A stretch of DNA of 64,000 nt from assembly GCA_028280885.1 (NCBI GenBank), contig JANQKY010000072.1, positions 1 through 64,000 of the forward strand, written 5' to 3'. The position numbers were made by a program, and so were the translations under genes. This DNA is from Tepidamorphus sp. (GTDB lineage: Bacteria; Pseudomonadota; Alphaproteobacteria; Rhizobiales; Tepidamorphaceae). Positions 23,788-33,713 of the stretch are shown here, one piece after another; position 1 is the stretch's first letter; each line of letters begins with the position of its first letter. The notes under the pieces were generated by a model. The model saw only the letters and a list, made by a program, of their open reading frames with translations, was not told where the DNA came from and searched no databases.

Positions 23788-25521
23788 ATGTCCGACCGGC
23801 CCGTTCTTTCCGTCGAGCGCCTGTCCGTTTCCTTCGGGCGGCACCAGGCGGTCAAATCGCTCTCCTTCAATATCGGGGCCGGCGAAACGCTGGCGCTGGT
23901 CGGTGAATCCGGATCGGGCAAGTCGGCAACCGCGCTGTCGGTGCTGCGGCTGATCGAGCGCGAAGGCGGGCGGATCACCGATGGCGCGATCCGTCTCGGG
24001 TCCGACGATCCGGTCGACCTGACGACATTGCCGGAACAGGCGTTGCAGAAGTTGCGCGGCAACCGGATCTCGATGATCTTCCAGGAGCCGATGACGTCGC
24101 TCAATCCGGTGATGCGGATCGACGAGCAGCTCTGCGAGGTGCTGCGGCGGCATCAGCGGCTGAACCGGGTCGATGCGCTCAAGGCCGCCGAACGGGCGCT
24201 CGAACAGGTCCGTATCCCTGAGCCGGCGCGTCGGCTGCGGCAATATCCGCATGAATTGTCCGGCGGCCTGCGCCAGCGGGTGATGATCGCGATCGCGCTT
24301 GCCTGCCGGCCAGATGTGCTGATCGCCGACGAGCCGACCACCGCCCTCGACGTCACCACCCAGGCGGAGGTGCTGGCGCTGTTGAAATCGCTGCAGGCCG
24401 AACTCGGCATGGCGGTCCTGTTCATCACCCACGACATGGGCGTCGTCGCCGAGATCGCCGATCGCGTCGCGGTGCTGCGCCACGGGGTGATGGAGGAAAC
24501 CGCAAGCGTCGAGGCGCTGTTTGCCGCGCCGCGTTCCGAGTATGCCCGGCAATTGATGGCGGCAACGCCGAAACTCGGCCAGGCCACGCCGCGCCCGCCG
24601 GTCGAAAGCAACGAGGTGGTGCTGTCCGTCAGGGGACTGGCCAGGAGCTTCAGCCAGGCTGGCGGGTTTTTGAAGCCGAAGACCGTGGCGCACGCGGTCA
24701 AGGATGTGTCGTTCGAGATCCGGGCCGGCGAGACGCTCGGCCTGGTCGGCGAATCGGGCTGCGGCAAGTCGACCCTGTCGCGGTCGCTGATGCGCCTGAT
24801 CGAGCCGGACGGGGGCGAGGTGATCCTTGCCGGGCGCAATATCACCGCGCTCGACCAGACCGCGCTCAGGGCCGAACGCAGCAAGGTCCAGATGGTTTTT
24901 CAGGACCCGTTCGCGAGCCTCAATCCCAGGCTGAATGTCCGCGACCTGATCACCGAGCCCGCCTATCTGCACAGCGGCCTGAATGCGGCGGCGCGGGAAG
25001 CGCTCGCAGCCGATCTGCTCGACAAGGTCGGTCTCGACCGGGACGCCGCCCGCCGCTTCCCGCATCAGTTTTCCGGCGGCCAGCGGCAGCGGCTGTGCAT
25101 CGCCCGGGCATTGTCGGTGTCGCCGAAGGTGATCCTGGCCGACGAGGCGGTCTCCGCCCTCGACGTCTCCACCGCCGACCGGGTCACCCGGCTGATGTGC
25201 GAGATCCAGGAAAGCCTCGGCATCGCCTTCCTGTTCATCTCGCACGATATCGCCGTGGTCGAGCGGATGAGCCACCGCATCGCGGTGATGTACCGGGGCG
25301 AGATCGTCGAGATCGGCCCGACGGAGCAGGTCCTGCGGGCCCCCGCCCATCCCTATACGCAACGGCTGCTGTCGGCCGTGCCGCGGCCGGACCCGAAAGC
25401 GCGTCGCCGCGCGCCGGTTCCCGAGGCGCAGATTGCCGATCTGGACAACAACGCGGCTGGTATCGGCATGCTTGTCTCCGGCGGCCAACTCGATCTGCCC
25501 GGTGCGGCCGCGGGCGTTTAG
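23788..25521 (+). CDS. Fused DppD-DppF ABC importer ATPase
   Basis: 577 aa from ATG 23788, 8 nt after the phosphoesterase. Two complete nucleotide-binding domains are present in one chain. Domain 1 has [25 protein letters not shown] and [12 protein letters not shown]. Domain 2 has [28 protein letters not shown] and [12 protein letters not shown]. Note Ala for Pro in the second Walker B context (DEAVSAL), common in DppF halves. A short oligopeptide-family C terminus ([15 protein letters not shown]) follows. It energises the two Dpp-type permeases. Confidence 0.93.
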   Translation: MSDRPVLSVERLSVSFGRHQAVKSLSFNIGAGETLALVGESGSGKSATALSVLRLIEREGGRITDGAIRLGSDDPVDLTTLPEQALQKLRGNRISMIFQEPMTSLNPVMRIDEQLCEVLRRHQRLNRVDALKAAERALEQVRIPEPARRLRQYPHELSGGLRQRVMIAIALACRPDVLIADEPTTALDVTTQAEVLALLKSLQAELGMAVLFITHDMGVVAEIADRVAVLRHGVMEETASVEALFAAPRSEYARQLMAATPKLGQATPRPPVESNEVVLSVRGLARSFSQAGGFLKPKTVAHAVKDVSFEIRAGETLGLVGESGCGKSTLSRSLMRLIEPDGGEVILAGRNITALDQTALRAERSKVQMVFQDPFASLNPRLNVRDLITEPAYLHSGLNAAAREALAADLLDKVGLDRDAARRFPHQFSGGQRQRLCIARALSVSPKVILADEAVSALDVSTADRVTRLMCEIQESLGIAFLFISHDIAVVERMSHRIAVMYRGEIVEIGPTEQVLRAPAHPYTQRLLSAVPRPDPKARRRAPVPEAQIADLDNNAAGIGMLVSGGQLDLPGAAAGV

Positions 25522-25546
25522 AGCAGGACGACCCGGCGCGAAAGGT

Positions 25547-28500
25547 TCATATCCGGCCGAGCACGATGAAGAAGGCGGTGCCTTTGCCGCGTTCCGTCTC
25601 GAACCGGATCGATCCGCCATGGGCATCGACCGTGCTCTTGGCAAGCGCCAGCCCGAGCCCGGTTCCAGCCTCCTTGCCGTGAGTAACGAAGGCGTCAAAG
25701 AGCGTGTCGCGAATATGCGCCGGAATTCCAGGTCCGTTGTCCCGCAACTCGAATTCGACGCCATCATCGACAAGGCGCGCCGACAGCGCGAACCGCCCTT
25801 CGGCCGCCAAGGGTTCGGAAGACAGGGATTCGGCTGCGTTGCCGGCGATATTCGCAAAGGCGCGGACCATGCGGCGCCGATCGATTGAGATCGTCGCATC
25901 AGGCGCATCGGTAACCGTGAAGGCCAGTCCTCGCTGGCTGAAGTAGGGTGCAATCGCGATCCGGACGTCCTCCAGGAACGTGGAAACGGTCACATTCGAC
26001 CGGTCGAGCGTCAGTTCGCCACGCGAATACTCGAGGATGTCATAGGCCATGCTGCTGATCCGATCGGCCTCGGAGGCGATGGTCGTTGCGAATTCCGCGG
26101 CCTCCAGACGATCGTCCAGATCGTCTTCCGCGATCATTTCCGCATATCCCTTGATGACCCCGATCGAGTTCTTGAAGTCGTGCACGATGCCGGCCGCCAT
26201 CTGGCCGATCGCCGCCAGTTTCTCCTGCCTGACCGCTTCCGCCTTCAGGCGCGAGAACTTGGCATGCGTCTCGACGCGGGCGATCAGCTCCGGTCCGGAG
26301 ACGGGCTTGGTCAGGTAGTCGTTGCCGCCGCTCTCGAAGCCGGCCAGGAGATCTTCCGTCCTGTCCTTGGCCGACAGGAAGATGACCGGGGTATCGGACA
26401 GATCGGTCTCGGCGCGGATCTTCCGGCAAACCTCGAAGCCGTTGAGCCTGGGCATCATGATATCGAGCAGGATCAGATCGGGGCGACGGGCCGACATGAC
26501 CTCAAGCGCCTTGATACCGTCCTCCGCCTCGTAGACATCGTAGGCTTCCAGTCCGAGGAAATTGGCGACCACATGCCGGTTGACCTCGTCGTCGTCGACG
26601 ATGAGGACGGACATCCTGTCGCCGCCGCTCTTCGGGGCGTCTTTGAGGACGCTGTGATCGTTCCGGACCGTCTCGCCTGCCGCCGCCACGCGGGATCGAT
26701 CGGGCATACCGGCACTGGGCACCGGTTCTCCGGTCAGGATCGGCCGCATCGTTGAATCGCCGGGCACGAGATTGGCGGATGTCCTTGCGATCATCTGATC
26801 GGATGCCGTCGGCAGCGTCAGACAGAACCGGCTTCCCGCGCCCGGCTCGGATTCGACCCAGATTTCGCCGCCATGCAGCAGGACGAGATTCTTGGTGATC
26901 GACAGTCCCAGGCCGGTCCCGCCATATTTGCGTTCGATCGAGGGATCGACCTGCTGGAAGGAGTCGAAGATCGTGTCGAACTTGTCCTCGGGAATGCCGA
27001 TCCCCGTATCCTCGACCTCAATGAGGACCATCCTGCCGCGCTCCTTCGCCGTCACCGTCACGTGTCCCTTCTCGGTGAACTTGATGGCGTTGCCGATCAG
27101 GTTCTGCAGGATCTGCTGAAGGCGGTCTTCGTCGGCATCGACAAGCGGCAGATCGATCGGCACCCGGTTGAACAGCTCGATCGATTTCGAGCCGACAAGC
27201 GGACGGGATATGTGCAGATCGATCTCGACGATCTCGTGCAAATCGACGGCGCTGCGCGACAGTTCGAGTTCCCGGTTGCCCAGTTTCGCGGAATCGAGAA
27301 TATCGTTGACCAGCTTCGACAATCTGCGGCCGCTGGCCGAGATCATCTCGAGCGTGCGGTCGACATCGTCGTTGATCGGCCCCTTGGCGCCGGCCCGGAT
27401 CGAATCCGTCAGTCCGATAATGCCGTTGAGCGGTGTGCGCAGCTCATGCGAGGTATTGGCGAGGAACTGCTCCTTGAGCTTGTCGATTTTCTGCAGCCGT
27501 TCGTTGTTTTCCGACAGGGCGTTCGACAGGGCCTGAAGGTGTTCGTTCTTGGCGACCATTTCCGCCGACAGCGCTTCGACACGCTTGAAGGAGCGCGAAA
27601 ATCGCTGCGACAGCAGGAATGCCTGCCCGGCGGCGAAGACCAGAAAGCCGAGGGGCAGGGACTCGCGGGTGGAGAATATCTGCGTGACGTCGAGAACCGA
27701 GCCGATCATCGTAAAGGAAAAGACAAACAGGCTGGCAAAGAACAGTACGCTTTGCTCGCGTCTCCTGATCAGGGCGACGATGGAGACGTAGTTCGCATAG
27801 AAAACGACCGCAAACGAAAATGCGACATAATAATAAACGGATCGCGAGAATATTTCGAGCGGCAGAACGAGAATCAGTAAGGCACACGTGGCGCCGACGA
27901 AGACAGAGGTGCTTATAACCCACTTATGGGTATCTTTCGGATAAACACTGTTTACGAGCAAGGCGAACAGCGGTGTAAACGAATAGATTGAAAACCAGTT
28001 CAGTTTTGCTGCTAAGTAATAATACTCCCCGTCGTTGAAATCATACATGAAGTTGTAAAGCTGGGTGAAAACGCGCACGACGAAACCGAGGCAGAACAAG
28101 GCAAACCACAGGGCGGACTTGTCCTCAGTCCTCAGGGAGTAAATTCCCAGGTGATAGAAGGCGAGGATGATGAACGTGCCGCCGATGAACCAGAAGAAAT
28201 AGGCGTAGTGCTGGTTGTCCTGATTTATGGCGTCGTAGTCGCCGATGATCGATCCGAATTGCGAGCCGCCGCCGAGCCAGTTCGAGAAATTGGAAATCTG
28301 AAGAACCAGCCGGAGCGTTTCGATGCCGTCGGGAATGCGGACGAAATTGTCCTTGCCGTTCGGCACCGCGGAGGCCCGATCGGTGCCGACCCTGCCGGCC
28401 GCGGCCAGAACCTCGCCGTTTGCGGTCAGCTGATACTCGGTAAAGACCCGGCCCATTCGCAAGCCGAGACCCTTGGTCGGTTCGGCGAAGCGGATCTCCA

Positions 28501-28840
28501 GATACAAGGTCGCGTATCCGTAGCGCGGCATCGGGCCATCAGGTGTTGCCAGGCCCGGCCAGAAACTGGGCCAGTTCATGACGGTATCGGTCACCGGCGG
28601 CGTATCGCCGGTGAAGTCCTCATCGGACAGCAGCTGGTTGCCGAAGAACAGCCATTGCGGGATCAGCACGGCGCCATCTGAGTCAAACCGCCAGTCCACG
28701 GCCTTCAGATCCAGAACGCCGCGCGCCGCCTCGGGATTGTCTTTTGTTTCAGCAATACTGGAAGATGTCAGAATTATGCCGAAAAATATTTGGACGATGC
28801 ACGCCAGAAAAAGGCATTTTAAATGCTTGAATGAAATCAT
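25547..28840 (-). CDS. 7TM-sensor hybrid histidine kinase with two kinase cores and a central receiver
   Basis: About 1,097 aa from ATG 28840 (a TTG at 28858 would add 6). Signal-like N terminus, then a periplasmic 7TMR-DISMED2-like domain, seven membrane spans (about residues 205-410) and a coiled linker. First kinase: phosphoacceptor NTSHELRTPLNG (about 464), N box NLIGNAIKF, G boxes DTGIGIPE and GTGLGLSI. Receiver: VLIVDDDEVNRH with phospho-site LILLDIMMPR (about 790) and TKPVSGPE. Second kinase: GIVHDFKNSIGV (about 885), NIAGNAAESL, DNGPGIP and GTGLGLALAK. Two full kinases around a receiver are unusual. No phosphotransfer domain or response regulator gene is adjacent, so the output is unknown. 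Confidence 0.9.
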   Translation of the reverse strand: MISFKHLKCLFLACIVQIFFGIILTSSSIAETKDNPEAARGVLDLKAVDWRFDSDGAVLIPQWLFFGNQLLSDEDFTGDTPPVTDTVMNWPSFWPGLATPDGPMPRYGYATLYLEIRFAEPTKGLGLRMGRVFTEYQLTANGEVLAAAGRVGTDRASAVPNGKDNFVRIPDGIETLRLVLQISNFSNWLGGGSQFGSIIGDYDAINQDNQHYAYFFWFIGGTFIILAFYHLGIYSLRTEDKSALWFALFCLGFVVRVFTQLYNFMYDFNDGEYYYLAAKLNWFSIYSFTPLFALLVNSVYPKDTHKWVISTSVFVGATCALLILVLPLEIFSRSVYYYVAFSFAVVFYANYVSIVALIRRREQSVLFFASLFVFSFTMIGSVLDVTQIFSTRESLPLGFLVFAAGQAFLLSQRFSRSFKRVEALSAEMVAKNEHLQALSNALSENNERLQKIDKLKEQFLANTSHELRTPLNGIIGLTDSIRAGAKGPINDDVDRTLEMISASGRRLSKLVNDILDSAKLGNRELELSRSAVDLHEIVEIDLHISRPLVGSKSIELFNRVPIDLPLVDADEDRLQQILQNLIGNAIKFTEKGHVTVTAKERGRMVLIEVEDTGIGIPEDKFDTIFDSFQQVDPSIERKYGGTGLGLSITKNLVLLHGGEIWVESEPGAGSRFCLTLPTASDQMIARTSANLVPGDSTMRPILTGEPVPSAGMPDRSRVAAAGETVRNDHSVLKDAPKSGGDRMSVLIVDDDEVNRHVVANFLGLEAYDVYEAEDGIKALEVMSARRPDLILLDIMMPRLNGFEVCRKIRAETDLSDTPVIFLSAKDRTEDLLAGFESGGNDYLTKPVSGPELIARVETHAKFSRLKAEAVRQEKLAAIGQMAAGIVHDFKNSIGVIKGYAEMIAEDDLDDRLEAAEFATTIASEADRISSMAYDILEYSRGELTLDRSNVTVSTFLEDVRIAIAPYFSQRGLAFTVTDAPDATISIDRRRMVRAFANIAGNAAESLSSEPLAAEGRFALSARLVDDGVEFELRDNGPGIPAHIRDTLFDAFVTHGKEAGTGLGLALAKSTVDAHGGSIRFETERGKGTAFFIVLGRI

Positions 28841-28932
28841 AACTTGGTCGCAAGGCAATGAAAGACGGAGCTTAGCAGATAATCGCTCCTAAACAACACA
28901 ATAGGTTTGCGGCCGGGCCGGCAGCCCCCGCG

Positions 28933-28948
28933 AGCCGGATTTCCGGCT
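28933..28948. other. Perfect 7-bp palindrome between the kinase and crotonase genes
   Basis: AGCCGGA and TCCGGCT separated by TT, in the 170-190 nt gap (28841-29032) upstream of the kinase and downstream of the crotonase, both minus-strand. It could be the crotonase terminator stem, but no T-run follows on the minus strand, or a binding site for kinase-gene control. Nothing else was recognised in the gap. Confidence 0.35.
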
Positions 28949-29032
28949 TGAAACAACGGGGCCTGCCGCACGTGCAAGCGCCCTGTATCCGAGGGGATCT
29001 GCGTTGGCGGAGCCGACAGGCGAGGGGGATCC

Positions 29033-29842
29033 CTAAAGCGGGCAGTCCTTGGTGAAGACGGGCCTGCGCTTTTCGCGCAGCGAGGCGAGGCCTTCCTGGA
29101 CATCCGGCCCCTTGAAGCCCATGAATTCCAGCGCCAGCGAGGTATCGAAGGTCGGGCCGGCCATGCGCAGCCAGTTGTTGAGGGCGTATTTCGTCCAGCG
29201 CAACGCGGTCGGCGAGCCGGCGGCGAGCTTCCTCGCCACCTCGAGCGCCTTGTCATGCAGGTCTTCCGGCTCGGTGCACAGCGAGACGAGGCCGATCCGT
29301 TCGGCTTCCGCGCCGTCGACCGGTTCGCACAGCATCAGATAGTATTTCGACTTGGCAAGCCCGCACAGAAGCGGCCAGACGATCGCGGCGTGATCGCCGG
29401 CGGCGACCCCGAGCCGGGTGTGGCCGTCGATGATGCGGGCAGTCCTGGATGCGATCGAGATGTCGGCAAGGAGGCCTGCGACCAGACCCGCGCCGACGGC
29501 CGGTCCCTCCATGGCGGACACCAAGGGCTTGGAACAGTTCACCAGGTTGTAGACGAGATCGCGGGCCTCCTTCCAGACACGCGACAGCGTGTCGAAATCC
29601 TCGGTCATCTCCTGGACGAGATCGAGGTCGCCACCGGCGGAGAAGGCATTGCCGGCGCCGCGGATGATCGCCGCGCTGACGTCCGGGTCGGCGTCGACAT
29701 CGCGCCAGATCTCGACCAGTTCGGCATGCATGACCCGGTCGGCGGAATTGAGCCGGCCGGGGTTTTCCATGGTGATGCGCAGGATGCGCTCGCCCGGCCA
29801 GTCGAATTTCAGGCGCTCGTATTTGGCATAACGGTCGATCAT
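29033..29842 (-). CDS. Enoyl-CoA hydratase/isomerase family protein (crotonase fold)
   Basis: 269 aa. Crotonase signatures: [11 protein letters not shown] (oxyanion-hole loop) and [21 protein letters not shown]. The usual two catalytic glutamates of enoyl-CoA hydratase are not both recognisable (the second position reads [10 protein letters not shown]), so it may be an isomerase, hydrolase or other crotonase rather than a classical hydratase. It is well translated to judge from AAGGAGAAG upstream of the ATG at 29842. It is divergent from the aminotransferase and not part of an obvious beta-oxidation operon. Confidence 0.82.
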   Translation of the reverse strand: MIDRYAKYERLKFDWPGERILRITMENPGRLNSADRVMHAELVEIWRDVDADPDVSAAIIRGAGNAFSAGGDLDLVQEMTEDFDTLSRVWKEARDLVYNLVNCSKPLVSAMEGPAVGAGLVAGLLADISIASRTARIIDGHTRLGVAAGDHAAIVWPLLCGLAKSKYYLMLCEPVDGAEAERIGLVSLCTEPEDLHDKALEVARKLAAGSPTALRWTKYALNNWLRMAGPTFDTSLALEFMGFKGPDVQEGLASLREKRRPVFTKDCPL

Positions 29843-30028
29843 ATCTTCTTCTCCTTGTCCGCCCAGTAGGGCGGCATTGTCGTATGTGAATGGATTTCGG
29901 ACAGGAAATCACGCAATCCGGCGCCGCGGAAGCCGGTTCGGCGCCGGACCTGCGGCGGCGTCACTCCCGGCATTTGCGAATCTCGGCAAAGGCGACATGA
30001 TTTCGCCGACAACCGGATTGGAAACGCC

Positions 30029-30952
30029 ATGCCCGCCGAAAGCCAGACGACACATGACGCGGTCGCCGACGACCGCAACAAGGACCTCAAGATCTATATC
30101 AACGGCGATCTCGTCCACCGGGACGAGGCGAAGGTCTCGGTCTATGATTCCGGCTTCATGCTCGGCGACGGCATGTGGGAGGGCATGCGGCTCTATAACG
30201 GCAAATGGGCGTTCTTCGACGAGCACATGGACCGCTTCTTCGACTCCTGCAAGGCGGTGTCGCTCGATGTCGGCATGAGCCGGGCCGATATCCTGGACGC
30301 GCTCAACAGGACGGCCGCGGCGAACGGCATGACCGGCGACGCCCATTGCCGGATGATGCTGACGCGCGGGGTCAAGGACAAGCCGTTCCAGCATCCCGCC
30401 TTAAGCCGGCAGGGGCCGACCTTCGTGATCATCATGGAGCATTCCAGGCCGTCCGACAGCGTGCAGAGCAAGGGCATCCGTCTTGCCACGGTGCCGCAGG
30501 TGCGCGGCCTGCCGATGAGCCAGGATGCCAAGCTCAACAGCCATTCCAAGCTGAACTGCGTCATCGCCTGCCTGCAGGCGGAGGCCGCCGGCGCCGACGA
30601 GGCGCTGATGCTCGACCCCTACGGCTTCGTCAACACCACCAACGCCTGCAACTTCTTCATCGTGCGCCGGGGCGAGGTGTGGACGTCGACGCCGGACCAC
30701 TGCATGAACGGCGTGACGCGGCAGAAGGTGATCGACCTGTGCCGGGAAAACGACATTCCGGTGTTCGAGAAAAACTACACGCTCTACGAGGCCTATGGCG
30801 CCGAGGAGGCCTTCCTGACGGGCACGTTCGGCGCGCAGACGCCGGTCGCCTCGATCGACGGCAAGCCGATCGGCTCGGGCGAGCGGCCGGTGACGGCGCG
30901 GATCCGGGCGCTCTACAAGGAGCTCGTTCAGCGCGATACCGGCGGCGCCTGA
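30029..30952 (+). CDS. PLP-dependent class IV aminotransferase (IlvE/D-amino acid type)
   Basis: 307 aa. Fold type IV features: N-terminal YINGDLVHRDEAKVSVYDSG, MWEGMRLYNG, catalytic Lys in NSHSKLNCVIACLQA (about residue 180), then DEALMLDPYGFVNTTNACNF and GVTRQKVIDLC. It transfers amino groups from branched-chain or D-amino acids, or it lyses aminodeoxychorismate; sequence alone does not decide which. Its 3' end overlaps the convergent methylene-THF reductase gene by 25 bp. The 186-bp gap upstream holds the divergent promoters shared with the crotonase gene. Confidence 0.85.
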   Translation: MPAESQTTHDAVADDRNKDLKIYINGDLVHRDEAKVSVYDSGFMLGDGMWEGMRLYNGKWAFFDEHMDRFFDSCKAVSLDVGMSRADILDALNRTAAANGMTGDAHCRMMLTRGVKDKPFQHPALSRQGPTFVIIMEHSRPSDSVQSKGIRLATVPQVRGLPMSQDAKLNSHSKLNCVIACLQAEAAGADEALMLDPYGFVNTTNACNFFIVRRGEVWTSTPDHCMNGVTRQKVIDLCRENDIPVFEKNYTLYEAYGAEEAFLTGTFGAQTPVASIDGKPIGSGERPVTARIRALYKELVQRDTGGA

Positions 30953-31914
30953 GCCCGCACGCCGGAGCGCTGGACGATCTCGGAGACGAGATGCTCGCGC
31001 CGATAGGCCATCACATGGACACCGGCGACGCCGCGGATGTCGCGGATCCGCTGCATCAGCTCGATACAGATCCGCGTGCCTTCCTCGCCCGGCTTGTCCG
31101 CCTTTTCAAGCCGGTCGATGACAGGGTCGGGAATGTGGATGCCCGGCACGTTGGCGCGCATCCAGCGGGCCGCGCGCGGCGAGGCGAGGGGGCCGACACC
31201 GGCCAGGATGAAGACGCGCTCGTGCAATCCAAGATCGCGGACGCGGGCCATGAAGGCCTCGAAGCGGGGCAGGTCGTAGATATAGTTCGTCTGGATGAAC
31301 TCGGCGCCGGCCTCGACCTTCTTGGCGAGCCGGTCGGGCCGCCATTCGTACGGCTCGATGCACGGATTTTCGGCCGCGCCGAGGAAGAGACGCGGCGGCC
31401 GCGTGATCCTGCGGCCCGACAGGAACATGCCGTCGTCGCGCATCGTCCGGATCATCCTGAGAAGCGACACCGAATCCAGATCGAAGACCGGCTTGGCGCC
31501 CGGCTGGTCGCCGACGCCGACCCCGTCGCCGGTCAGGCAGAGCACGTTCTTCACGCCCATGGCGGGCGCGCCCAGCACGTCGCCCTGAATGGCGATGCGG
31601 TTCCGGTCGCGGCAGGAGATCTGATAGACCGTGCCGTGCCCGGCGCGGGTCAGCAGCGCGCAGATGCCGATCGACGACATATGGCAGTTGGCGCCGGAGG
31701 CATCGGTCGCGTTGATCGCGTCGGAGACATCGGCCAGCGGTTCGGCGGCGGCGAAGACGTCGGCCGGATCGGCGCTGTCGGGCGGGTTGAGTTCGGCGGT
31801 CACGGCGAAATGCCCGGCGCGCAAGGTCCGTTCCAGCTTGCTGCCGGCAACGAAACCCTCCGGCGGCTCCTCGTAGGAGTGGATCGTGTCCGGATCGGTA
31901 TAGGGCGCGCTCAC
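30928..31914 (-). CDS. Methylenetetrahydrofolate reductase (MetF family, short form)
   Basis: 328 aa from a GTG that overlaps the stop of the upstream metV-like gene (GTGA, 31911-31914). The TIM-barrel flavoprotein sequence shows TAELNPPDSADPADV, NATDASGANCHMSS, LCLTGDGVGVGDQPGAK, and QTNYIYDLPRFEAFM. It reduces 5,10-methylene-THF to 5-methyl-THF or runs in reverse. The partner gene encodes the Cys-rich MetV-type protein found with this short form, which suggests an Fe-S-linked electron path rather than the simple NADH enzyme. The 3' end overlaps the aminotransferase gene on the other strand. Confidence 0.87.
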   Translation of the reverse strand: MSAPYTDPDTIHSYEEPPEGFVAGSKLERTLRAGHFAVTAELNPPDSADPADVFAAAEPLADVSDAINATDASGANCHMSSIGICALLTRAGHGTVYQISCRDRNRIAIQGDVLGAPAMGVKNVLCLTGDGVGVGDQPGAKPVFDLDSVSLLRMIRTMRDDGMFLSGRRITRPPRLFLGAAENPCIEPYEWRPDRLAKKVEAGAEFIQTNYIYDLPRFEAFMARVRDLGLHERVFILAGVGPLASPRAARWMRANVPGIHIPDPVIDRLEKADKPGEEGTRICIELMQRIRDIRGVAGVHVMAYRREHLVSEIVQRSGVRAQAPPVSR

Positions 31915-32489
31915 GGCTGGTCTCCGCGATTGACCGCGCTCGACGGCTCCTCGGCGAGCGGCGCGGAGGCCGGCTCGATGTCGCGGGCTTCGGCAAAGGC
32001 CTCGGCCATCGACGTGCGCGCCGCGTCGCGGGCCGCGCGCAGGGCGGTAGCCTTTTCGCGGCTTGCCCGCAGCCAGGCCGACGAGCCCTCGAGGCTGCGG
32101 TCGACCGGCGGCAGAACCTCGCGGATGCGGTCGCCGCCGCGCATGCGCGAGGCGCCATCCCAGCCCTCGACCCAGACGCAGCGCATCGCCGGCCTGACCT
32201 CGCAGAAGCCACCGTCGCGCACCCCGCCGCACGGACCGTTGCGCAATTGCTTGGGGCAGTTCATCGGGCACGACATGCCGGTCGACGACAGGACACACTG
32301 TCCGCACATCCGGCAGTCGAACAGCAACCCCTTGAGGGCGCGTTCGACAACGGCGACCGGCCGCTCGACGCGATTGTAGCCGAGCCGGGAAAAGACCGGG
32401 TCGAGGGCGACCATCACCGCCTCGAAGCGCGTGTAGATCCACTCGAACCCGCGCGCATGGCGGACCGCGAAGAGGCGGATGCGATACAT
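31911..32489 (-). CDS. MetV-like methylene-THF reductase C-terminal-domain protein
   Basis: 192 aa. The core is a cysteine-rich segment (FDCRMCGQCVLSSTGMSC and then MNCPKQLRNGPCGGV, residues about 58-90) typical of MetV/MTHFR_C proteins that bind Zn or Fe-S and support a short MetF. A very strong Shine-Dalgarno (GGAAGGAGGAG) precedes the ATG at 32489. The helical C terminus is Ala/Arg-rich and low in conservation. The gene is coupled to the metF-like gene by a 4-nt overlap. The function in this organism (methyl-group oxidation or biosynthesis) is inferred only. Confidence 0.82.
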   Translation of the reverse strand: MYRIRLFAVRHARGFEWIYTRFEAVMVALDPVFSRLGYNRVERPVAVVERALKGLLFDCRMCGQCVLSSTGMSCPMNCPKQLRNGPCGGVRDGGFCEVRPAMRCVWVEGWDGASRMRGGDRIREVLPPVDRSLEGSSAWLRASREKATALRAARDAARTSMAEAFAEARDIEPASAPLAEEPSSAVNRGDQP

Positions 32490-32645
32490 CGGGAACTCCT
32501 CCTTCCGGCCGGCGGGCTCGTTCGATCTTCCACGTTTCCAAGGCGACTGTCACGGCTCCATAGCAGGGAATGTATGCGAGAACGCGGGCGATCTGCGATC
32601 GCTTCACAGGCTGGACCGAAGGCGCGAAGAGCGTCTGTTCAGGCG

Positions 32646-33713
32646 TCAAACGCGCGGAAACACGCGTCCGTCAAAGAGCTTCCGGGCGGTGCGGACGATA
32701 CCGGCCCCGGCGATCCGGCCCTCGCCATCGCGGTCGACCAGGACGCTGGTCGCACCGGTGGGGTGTTCGATGGCGAAGGCGTTGCCGGAGGGCAGACGGG
32801 CAACGGCCGCGGCCGGGCTATCGGGCAGGCAGCACGCGGTGGCGACGCTGACGGCGGCGAAGACGCCGATCGATGCGTGGACGCGGTGCGGGATGAAGGA
32901 ACGCGTCATGACGACGCCGCCGCGTTGCGGCGCAAACACCAGCGTCATTTTGGGCACGGTCTTGTCGGTGACGTCGCCGAGTTCCATCAACCGGCCGGCG
33001 TTGAGCCGGATTGCTTCGAGCCGGTCTTTGAGCGCGCCATCCGCCTCCAGCGCCTCGCGGTCTTCCCGGCCGGTTGCCCCGAAGTCGGCACCGTCGATGA
33101 CGACGCAGGGCATGCCGTTGTCGATCAGGGTGCAGCGGACGCCCTCGACCGCGTCGACGGCGTTGCCGGTCGGCAGCAGCGATCCGCAGATCGATCCGGC
33201 GAGACTGTCGAACAGGAGCGGCACGGCGGCATGCGTTCCCGGAACGCCGTCGATCGCCGTGTCGCCGTCATAGCGGACCCGGCCGCCCGCCGTTGCGATC
33301 CGCGCCAGCGCGATCTGTCCCGTGTTGCGCATGTGGATGCGGATTTCGGTTAGATCGTCACGGGCTGCCACGAGGCCGCGTTCGATCGCGGCGGGGCCGA
33401 TGGCTGCCAGGATGTTGCCGCAACCCTGCGCGTCCGACACCAGGGCGCGGTCGGGGAAGACCTGCAGGAAGAGATAGTCGATATCCGCGTCCGCCCGGGG
33501 CGACGGCGACAGGATCGCGACCTTCGAGGTCAGCGGATCGGCGCCGCCGATACCGTCGATCTGGCGGGGGTCGGGCGAACCCATGATGCGCAGCAGCAGG
33601 TCGTCGCGGGCCTGTGGCTCATCCGGCAGGTCGTCGGCAAGGAAATACGCGCCCTTCGACGTGCCGCCGCGCATCCACAGGCAGGAAATGCCGTCCGTTT
33701 CCGGATCAGACAT
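32646..33713 (-). CDS. galD: 4-oxalomesaconate tautomerase (GalD-like, PrpF family)
   Basis: 355 aa. PrpF-fold isomerase beginning [19 protein letters not shown], with [15 protein letters not shown] and [13 protein letters not shown]. Cys-containing loops and the overall order match GalD, which interconverts keto and enol 4-oxalomesaconate in gallate/protocatechuate meta-cleavage. The genomic context (galC and galB homologues) supports this over methylaconitate isomerase. Its ATG overlaps the galC-like stop by 8 nt (33706-33713). Confidence 0.85.
   Translation of the reverse strand: MSDPETDGISCLWMRGGTSKGAYFLADDLPDEPQARDDLLLRIMGSPDPRQIDGIGGADPLTSKVAILSPSPRADADIDYLFLQVFPDRALVSDAQGCGNILAAIGPAAIERGLVAARDDLTEIRIHMRNTGQIALARIATAGGRVRYDGDTAIDGVPGTHAAVPLLFDSLAGSICGSLLPTGNAVDAVEGVRCTLIDNGMPCVVIDGADFGATGREDREALEADGALKDRLEAIRLNAGRLMELGDVTDKTVPKMTLVFAPQRGGVVMTRSFIPHRVHASIGVFAAVSVATACCLPDSPAAAVARLPSGNAFAIEHPTGATSVLVDRDGEGRIAGAGIVRTARKLFDGRVFPRV

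Noticed and set aside
28869..28878. GAGCTTAGC upstream of the hybrid kinase as a tracrRNA anti-repeat
   Set aside because: Only eight or nine bases match the repeat, and the neighbouring sequence does not continue the pairing. Chance match.
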